The position numbers were made by a program, and so were the translations under genes. Positions 19,330 through 23,543 of a stretch of 23,543 nucleotides of DNA are shown here, piece by piece. The DNA comes from a virus: IMG/VR virus record IMGVR_UViG_3300029258_001880, positions 1-23,543 of that record; one strand, given 5' to 3'. Position 1 is the stretch's first letter, and each line of letters starts with the position of its first letter. Under the pieces are notes generated by a model. It was given only the letters and a program-made list of their open reading frames with translations. It had not been told where the DNA came from and ran no database searches.

Positions 19330-20829
19330 ATGCCCGGACGTTTTGACTCGACCAAGAAGAAGGCGGTCGAGAAGGCACTGGCAGAGCTTCAGACCGACAT
19401 TCAGAAGGCGCTCGAAGGCGTCGAAAAGAAACGCATCGGCGACTTTGAAGTTGTCCAGGCCAACACCGAAGAGCTGCGCGCGCTCCACGCCAAGCAGGCA
19501 GAGCTGACCAAGCTGTGTAATCGGCTGCAGGGCGTCGTCGAGGACGTCGAGAGCGGCGCCGTCGGTGGCCACGCGAAGAGCGCCAGCCCCCGCGGCAACA
19601 CGATTCGGCAGATCCTCGGCAGCGACAACCTCAAGGAATGGCGCGAGAAGAGCATCTTGCGCGCGACGCCTTACTCGATCCCCGTCGAGAAGGGCACGCT
19701 GATCCGCGGGCGCAAGTCGGTCGACAGCGACTTCACCTTCGACGACCCCAACAACCCCGGAGTGGTGAAACCGTGGTACAAGCCGGAGATCGTCGACCTC
19801 CGGCAGGCTGCGGTGCGCGTTTTCGATCTGTTCCCCCGTATCCCGGTGGACTCGAACAGCGTCGAGTACGACAAGGAAACGGCCGAGTTTCCCTGGGTTG
19901 GCCGCCTGACCGCCGACATCCTCGCCGCGGCCACGAGCATCCCCCTCAACACGGTCATCGGCCTCGGCACGACCGCGCCTTACAACCAGATCACGCTCGA
20001 CGACGGCACGAACTCGGAGACGCTGACCATCAGCGCCATCGACTCGGCGACCAACACCGTCACCACCAACGCGGCCGCCAACGCTTACGCCGCAGCCGAC
20101 ACCAAGGTCACGGCGCAGTATTTCCAGTGCACGCCCGAGTCTCAGCTCAAACCCCGCGCGTCGCACACCATCACGCCGATTCAGAAGAGCGTCTGTACCA
20201 TGGCCGTCTGGGAGGACGCCTCGGTTCAGGTGCTGATGGACGATAATCGCCTGGAGCGCTTCCTGCGCCTCAAGCTGATGGACCTGGTCGCGCGCAAGAG
20301 CGAGACCGCCATCTTCTACGGCGACGGCGTCGGCTCGAACATCCGGGGCATCTGGGTTGACCCTGAGGTGCCCCAGTTCCTGTGGAGTGGTGGCGTCGCA
20401 GGGTCGTCGCGCTCGCAGCACCTGTTGCGCACCGCGTTCGAGGTGATCCGCCAGAACTACACGCCGACCGACGTGCTGCTCGCCCCCGGCGACCTGCTCG
20501 AGATCTTCCTCGAGACCGATGACGAGAACGCGTATCTCTTCATTCGCGACCTGTCGCAGCCGATGCCCTCCAACTTCTTCGGCCTCACGATCACGTGGAG
20601 CAACCAGCTGCGCTACCAGGAGGGCGCCAACGTCGGCGGCGACTTCCTGGTCGGTGACTTCGACGCCTTCGCCGTCATCTACGACCGCGAGTCGATGAGC
20701 CTGCAGATCGGCACCAAGAACGACGACTTCGTCAAGAATCGCCGCACGATGCTCGCCGAGATGCGCTTCGCGTTCTGCATCGAGCGCCCCCTGGCTGCTG
20801 CGCGCGGCACCTTCGATACGGCACCCTGA
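19330..20829 (+). CDS. major capsid protein (HK97 fold) with N-terminal delta domain and an inserted domain
   Basis: A 499-residue protein, longer than typical mature HK97 capsids. Residues 1 to about 85 form a charged coiled coil (delta domain/scaffold), likely cut off by the protease. HK97 landmarks include the AAVRVFDLFPRIPVDSNSVEY strand region, SASVQV-like EDASVQVLMDD, FLRLKLMDLVARKSETAIFYGDG, the DVLLAPGDLLEIF helix, and the C-terminal FVKNRRTMLAEMRFAFC region. Between VGRL and AQYFQ (about 192-262) lies an extra Thr/Ala/Asn-rich beta domain (TSIPLNTVIGLGTT..TLTISAIDSATNTVTT) that interrupts the usual strand pair and may be surface exposed. The start has a perfect AAGGAGG. A 58-bp gap separates it from the protease gene. 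Confidence 0.92.
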   Translation: MPGRFDSTKKKAVEKALAELQTDIQKALEGVEKKRIGDFEVVQANTEELRALHAKQAELTKLCNRLQGVVEDVESGAVGGHAKSASPRGNTIRQILGSDNLKEWREKSILRATPYSIPVEKGTLIRGRKSVDSDFTFDDPNNPGVVKPWYKPEIVDLRQAAVRVFDLFPRIPVDSNSVEYDKETAEFPWVGRLTADILAAATSIPLNTVIGLGTTAPYNQITLDDGTNSETLTISAIDSATNTVTTNAAANAYAAADTKVTAQYFQCTPESQLKPRASHTITPIQKSVCTMAVWEDASVQVLMDDNRLERFLRLKLMDLVARKSETAIFYGDGVGSNIRGIWVDPEVPQFLWSGGVAGSSRSQHLLRTAFEVIRQNYTPTDVLLAPGDLLEIFLETDDENAYLFIRDLSQPMPSNFFGLTITWSNQLRYQEGANVGGDFLVGDFDAFAVIYDRESMSLQIGTKNDDFVKNRRTMLAEMRFAFCIERPLAAARGTFDTAP

Positions 20830-20835
20830 TCGACT

Positions 20836-20853
20836 GGCGCGGGCCCCCGCGCC
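20836..20853. terminator. GC hairpin just after the capsid gene
   Basis: GGCGCGGG (20836-20843) is complementary to CCCGCGCC (20846-20853), 7 bases after the capsid stop. A physically possible hairpin uses 7-bp arms and a 4-base loop. No T-run follows. It may reduce read-through or protect the abundant capsid message from 3' decay. Confidence 0.45.
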
Positions 20854-20888
20854 ACGCAAGCAACCAGCGCGGCCCCATCGGGGGGCTT

Positions 20889-20907
20889 GGCGGGTTCAAC
20901 TCCCGCC
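20889..20907 (+). other. tRNA T-arm-like hairpin in the capsid-connector gap
   Basis: GGCGGG, loop TTCAACT, CCCGCC: a 6-bp stem whose 7-base loop fits the tRNA T-loop rule TTCRANY exactly. It sits in the 138-bp non-coding gap between capsid and connector genes. No complete tRNA can be folded around it. Nearby AGCGCGG (20866-20872) could pair with CCGCGTT (20907-20913), with a small CCCC-ATC-GGGG hairpin between. It may be coincidence in GC-rich DNA. Confidence 0.35.
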
Positions 20908-20967
20908 CGCGTTCTGCGCCACGCTGCGCACCCTCGGCCCACCCTCGACCCACACCCCCCGCGTCAA

Positions 20968-21357
20968 ATGTCCTTCCTCCGCGATGGCGTCACGTTCGCG
21001 CTCTACGGTGACGACCTCAAGACATACCTTGGCATACCGACGGCCGACGCGAGCGAAGATTTCTTCCTCAACGGCTGGTTGCTGGCGGCGTGCTCAGCGG
21101 GGGACACGTTCATGAAGAACCCGTTTGATGGCTCGCCAACCCCTGACCAGTACCCGCAAGAGGTGCTCTTCGGCGTCTACGAGTGGGTGCGTGTCGTGCG
21201 CGAGTACTTCCTCGACGGCGCGATCGATGGCGCAGGGAACGTCAAGACCGGCGATCTGTCGCAGGGCTTCGGCGGCGGGGGTTTGAGCGTGGCCGACGCG
21301 GCGAGAAATGCGGCCAAGAAGTACTGGTATCGTTACGACTGCCTGCCGGTCTACTGA
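20968..21357 (+). CDS. head-tail connector / DNA packaging adaptor (gp6-like)
   Basis: 129 residues from ATG 20968. The frame is open from 20887 but the upstream part reads through the T-arm-like hairpin and C-rich spacer and is not credible. The sequence plan (DLKTYLGIPTADASEDFFLN, then helix LLAACSAGDTFMKN, then EVLFGVYEWVRVVREYF) matches the all-helical gp6-like adaptor family that docks under the portal. A Gly-rich loop (FGGGGLS) and a final helix (AARNAAKKYWYRYDC) complete it. There is no ribosome site before the ATG, unusual here. Position after the capsid supports the call. Confidence 0.7.
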   Translation: MSFLRDGVTFALYGDDLKTYLGIPTADASEDFFLNGWLLAACSAGDTFMKNPFDGSPTPDQYPQEVLFGVYEWVRVVREYFLDGAIDGAGNVKTGDLSQGFGGGGLSVADAARNAAKKYWYRYDCLPVY

Positions 21358-21367
21358 GGAGGGCACC

Positions 21368-21820
21368 ATGCCGCGCGCACGAGTCACAAGCAGGACGGTC
21401 GACCGAGACCTCGGATACAAGCGCATCAGGCAGGCCATCGCAGCCATGGGCGACCTCGACGCGAAGATTGGGTTCTTCACCCCCGACAACGCCGCGAAGG
21501 CTGCTTTCGCCGAGTTCGGCAGCGCCAACGTGCCCGCGCGCCCGTTCATGTCGAGCGCCCTCGACAACAGCAGCCTAGCGATCTTCGCGCGGTGGGCAGA
21601 GCTGCTCGGGCAGGTCGTCGATGGCACCCTGCCCGAAGCCCGCGCGCTGCAGCTGCTCGCCGACGAGATCAAGGCGATGATCCAAGCGAGCATTACCAAC
21701 GGGCAATGGGCCCCCAACACCCCCAGCACCATCGACGATAAGAAGAGCTCCAAGCCGCTGATCGACTCGGGCGAGATGCTGGACGGTGTCGAAGTGCGCA
21801 TCGAGAGGGGGCGCGGCTGA
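21368..21820 (+). CDS. neck/tail-completion protein (HK97 gp10-like)
   Basis: A 150-residue protein, start set by GAGGAGGG 5 bases upstream. The segment LDAKIGFFTPDNAAKAAFAE followed by FGSANVPARPFMSSALD is the signature of the gp10-like/minor tail completion family, where the EFG...PARPF motif is conserved. The rest is helical with a final strand (LDGVEVRIERGRG). It likely joins head and tail or completes the tail tube end. One-base overlap with the next start (TGATG). Confidence 0.75.
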   Translation: MPRARVTSRTVDRDLGYKRIRQAIAAMGDLDAKIGFFTPDNAAKAAFAEFGSANVPARPFMSSALDNSSLAIFARWAELLGQVVDGTLPEARALQLLADEIKAMIQASITNGQWAPNTPSTIDDKKSSKPLIDSGEMLDGVEVRIERGRG

Positions 21821-22188
21821 TGGCGATTCTTCTAGGTGCGACGACGATGACCGTGGAGCGCCGCAGCGGTGGGTATGTCGATGGCGTGTGGACCCCCGCG
21901 GTCACCGAGACCTTCGACATCCGCGCGTCATGGCAGCCCATCAACGGCCGCGAGCGCCAGAACCTGCCCGAGGGCTACCGCACGCGACAGACGTCCAAGC
22001 TCTATACGCAGCCCGCCGATGTCCTGCGCGGTGCGAGGCCGGGCCCAGGTGGGTACCCCGGAGACATCGTCATCTACAAGGGGCGGCGGTTCGAGGTCAT
22101 CAGCGTCGAGGACTGGCGCGACCACAATGCAAACACGCGCCACAACAAGTACTTACTGGCTGAAATCGGCAGCGATGGGGAGATCTGA
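21820..22188 (+). CDS. head closure / head-tail joining protein
   Basis: A 122-residue beta-rich protein: TMTVERRSGGYVDGVWTPAV, then FDIRASWQPINGRERQNLPE, KLYTQPADV, and VIYKGRRFEVISVEDWRDH. The pattern of an N-terminal epitope-binding strand, a 'W-P..G.....LPEG' turn and a C-terminal 'G..yeV......W' strand resembles head completion (stopper) proteins of tailed phages. The start is in a TGATG overlap and the end in another. The family assignment rests on order and fold pattern. Confidence 0.65.
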   Translation: MAILLGATTMTVERRSGGYVDGVWTPAVTETFDIRASWQPINGRERQNLPEGYRTRQTSKLYTQPADVLRGARPGPGGYPGDIVIYKGRRFEVISVEDWRDHNANTRHNKYLLAEIGSDGEI

Positions 22189-22694
22189 TGGCCCGGTCGT
22201 TTGACGAGATCGCGGTGCGCGCCTGGGTGCTGGCGGCACTCGCCCCATACGCACCCGCAGCCGAGGTCATCTACTCAGATCAGCGCGGCGAGCGTCCCGA
22301 GAAGCCCTATGTGACGGTGCTCAAAGTCAGCGCCCCAGGGTACGGCGAAAAGGAGCGATCCTACACGCCACAGGACGCCCCAAGCGTCGACGCCGACTTC
22401 ACGATCAAACAGCGCCGCCTTGCCACCTTCCGCGTCACAGTCTACGGCGACGACCACGACCAGCTCGCCATGCTCATCGATGACAGCACCGACGACGACG
22501 TCATCAGCGACGCCAACCGCGCGAGCGGCATAACCGTTGCGTACGCTCTGAGCGGACCCATCCGGCTCTCTCGCAACACCAACGGCGTCACCGAGGACCG
22601 GACCACGACAGACTACGCCGTCCGTCTGATCACCTCGCGCACGAGGACGCAGACCGACCTGATAGATAAGGCCATCGCCACACCGGAGGAGTGA
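22188..22694 (+). CDS. tail terminator-like neck protein (LIC_12616-type)
   Basis: A 168-residue protein. The opening (FDEIAVRAWVLAALAPYAPA, then VIYSDQRGERPEKPYVTVLK) matches the phage neck/tail terminator family seen in contractile-tailed phages near DUF3383 sheath genes, where V-Y-DQ...RP..PYVT is conserved. Strands and an acidic patch follow (LATFRVTVYGDDHDQL, DDSTDDDV). It probably caps the tail tube or sheath. Start in TGATG overlap. The sheath gene begins 4 bases after its stop. Moderately sure. Confidence 0.65.
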   Translation: MARSFDEIAVRAWVLAALAPYAPAAEVIYSDQRGERPEKPYVTVLKVSAPGYGEKERSYTPQDAPSVDADFTIKQRRLATFRVTVYGDDHDQLAMLIDDSTDDDVISDANRASGITVAYALSGPIRLSRNTNGVTEDRTTTDYAVRLITSRTRTQTDLIDKAIATPEE

Positions 22695-22698
22695 CCGC

Positions 22699-23543
22699 AT
22701 GGGCGCGCTCGATCGCAACATCTCAGTGCAAGTGCTGATTCAGAATCCGCCCGTCCAGGGCACCAACTTCGGCGTGCCGATGTACCTCGGCGCTCCCTCA
22801 TCCTTTGGTGTGGGCTTTACCGAGCGCGTGCGCGCCTACGCCACTGCCGACGCGGTGGATACGGACGTCGACGCGGGGGACATCACGGCGGCGTTTGGTG
22901 ACCGGCTCAAGCTGGGCCTCACGCAGACTCCCCGCGTCGACCAGATCCTGGCGGGCCGCCTCGCTCCCGGCGCCAACGCGCTCGAGGTCGAGATCACCTG
23001 GACCGGCAACACGACGGCCGCAGGCGAAGCCTTCACCGTGCGCTGCGGCACGGCGGAGTTCACCTACACGAGCCTCGCCGCTGCCGAGACCCCCGCCGCC
23101 ATCAGCGCCGCGATCGCCGCAGGACTGGCCCCGCTGCTCGTCTCCGAGGGCGTGCCCGCGACGGTCACCGACAACACGGGCTCGATCAGCCTCGAAGGCG
23201 CGACCGTCAACGACAGCTTCGGCTACAGCGCCACTGCCGCCAGCCCGAGCGTCACCGTGGCTACCGCGATCACTGATCCGGGCGTTGACATTCCGACGAA
23301 CCTCGCCGCGATCCGCGCGGAAAACGACAGCTGGTACGGGCTCGCCACCGAGCTCCGCGCCCGCGTCAGCCTCGAGGCCATCGCTGCGAACATCGAGGCC
23401 CTCGGCGCGGCGCCGACCGCGCCCGTCTACAAGCTTTTTCTTCCGCAGTCTTCAGACGCCGACTTGCTCGTCGCGGGCATCAGCACCGACCTCGCGTCGT
23501 TCTTCCAGTCGCTGAACTACAAGCGCACCAACCTGATGTACCG
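22699..23543 (+). CDS. tail sheath-like protein (DUF3383-type), 3' end cut by window edge
   Basis: The frame is open from an ATG at 22699, after GGAGGAG 8 bases upstream, to the right window edge (281 codons). The start ALDRNISVQVLIQNPPVQGT and the following NFGVPMYLGAPSS resemble DUF3383/tail-sheath proteins. The 'RVDQILAGRLAPGANALEVEI' segment corresponds to the strand where many sheaths name a protein chain. An Ala/Thr-rich beta insertion (about 95-190: EAFTVRCGTAEFTYTS and on) precedes a Rossmann-like stretch (DSWYGLATELRARVSLEAIA). It would form the contractile sheath. The C-terminal polymerisation domain lies outside the window. Confidence 0.75.
   Translation, partial: MGALDRNISVQVLIQNPPVQGTNFGVPMYLGAPSSFGVGFTERVRAYATADAVDTDVDAGDITAAFGDRLKLGLTQTPRVDQILAGRLAPGANALEVEITWTGNTTAAGEAFTVRCGTAEFTYTSLAAAETPAAISAAIAAGLAPLLVSEGVPATVTDNTGSISLEGATVNDSFGYSATAASPSVTVATAITDPGVDIPTNLAAIRAENDSWYGLATELRARVSLEAIAANIEALGAAPTAPVYKLFLPQSSDADLLVAGISTDLASFFQSLNYKRTNLMY

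Noticed and set aside
19099-20859. 586-codon open frame on the minus strand opposite the capsid gene
   Set aside because: It is the antisense shadow of a high-GC gene; composition is Val/Asp/Arg-rich repeats of no known family and the sense strand is a clear capsid.
20844-20921. Complete tRNA gene around the T-arm-like hairpin
   Set aside because: No anticodon arm or D-arm can be formed at the required distances and no properly spaced CCA end is present.

Overview
The window is about 23.5 kb of GC-rich DNA from a tailed double-stranded DNA bacteriophage or prophage. An HK97-type head module (terminases, portal, protease, capsid) leads through connector proteins into a sheath-like tail protein, so a contractile tail is likely. 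The host is not identified. A sigma-54-type AAA+ activator and a sigma-region-4-like regulator with a Cys-rich N-terminus point to a Gram-negative host rich in such regulators, perhaps a Myxococcota or other deltaproteobacterial lineage; this is inference only. No integrase, lysis cassette, tRNA or CRISPR array was found. Both window edges cut through genes.

Layout. (1) 1-4119: a mostly leftward early operon of small genes joined by ATGA or GTGA stop/start overlaps: a short hydrophobic ORF, a ribbon-helix-helix (RHH) protein, an HTH protein, three unknowns and a multi-HTH regulator. Separated from these are a coiled-coil protein and an alpha/beta hydrolase that runs off the left edge. One small rightward gene (998-1249) sits inside. 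(2) 4120-4330: an AT-rich divergent control region with two near-identical operator-like elements, a leftward promoter and a strong hairpin. (3) 4331-7004: rightward; the AAA+ activator, a leader with two adjacent palindromes, then a tandem array of four related small Cys/Arg-rich proteins and a 13-codon remnant. (4) 7205-9892: a primase-polymerase/SF3 helicase. (5) 9893-10255: a non-coding region with helically phased G4/C4 runs arranged as a long inverted repeat, the best origin candidate. (6) 10256-12384: a SLOG-like gene facing a leftward operon of RHH protein, thymidylate synthase and two small genes. (7) 12474-14733: small rightward genes, including two paralogue pairs (one pair membrane-anchored) and a VRR-NUC nuclease. 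(8) 14720-23543: TerS, TerL, portal, prohead protease, capsid, three to four connector/neck proteins, and the start of the tail sheath-like protein.

How it may work together. The divergent 4.1-4.3 kb region probably switches between the leftward early operon and the rightward replication operon. The primase-helicase would act at the adjacent G-run inverted repeat, thymidylate synthase would feed dTMP synthesis, and the late genes build the virion. The least explained parts are the four-gene cassette array at 5.3-7.0 kb, in which each gene's stop codon lies inside the next gene's conserved start, and the phased inverted repeat near 10.1 kb.
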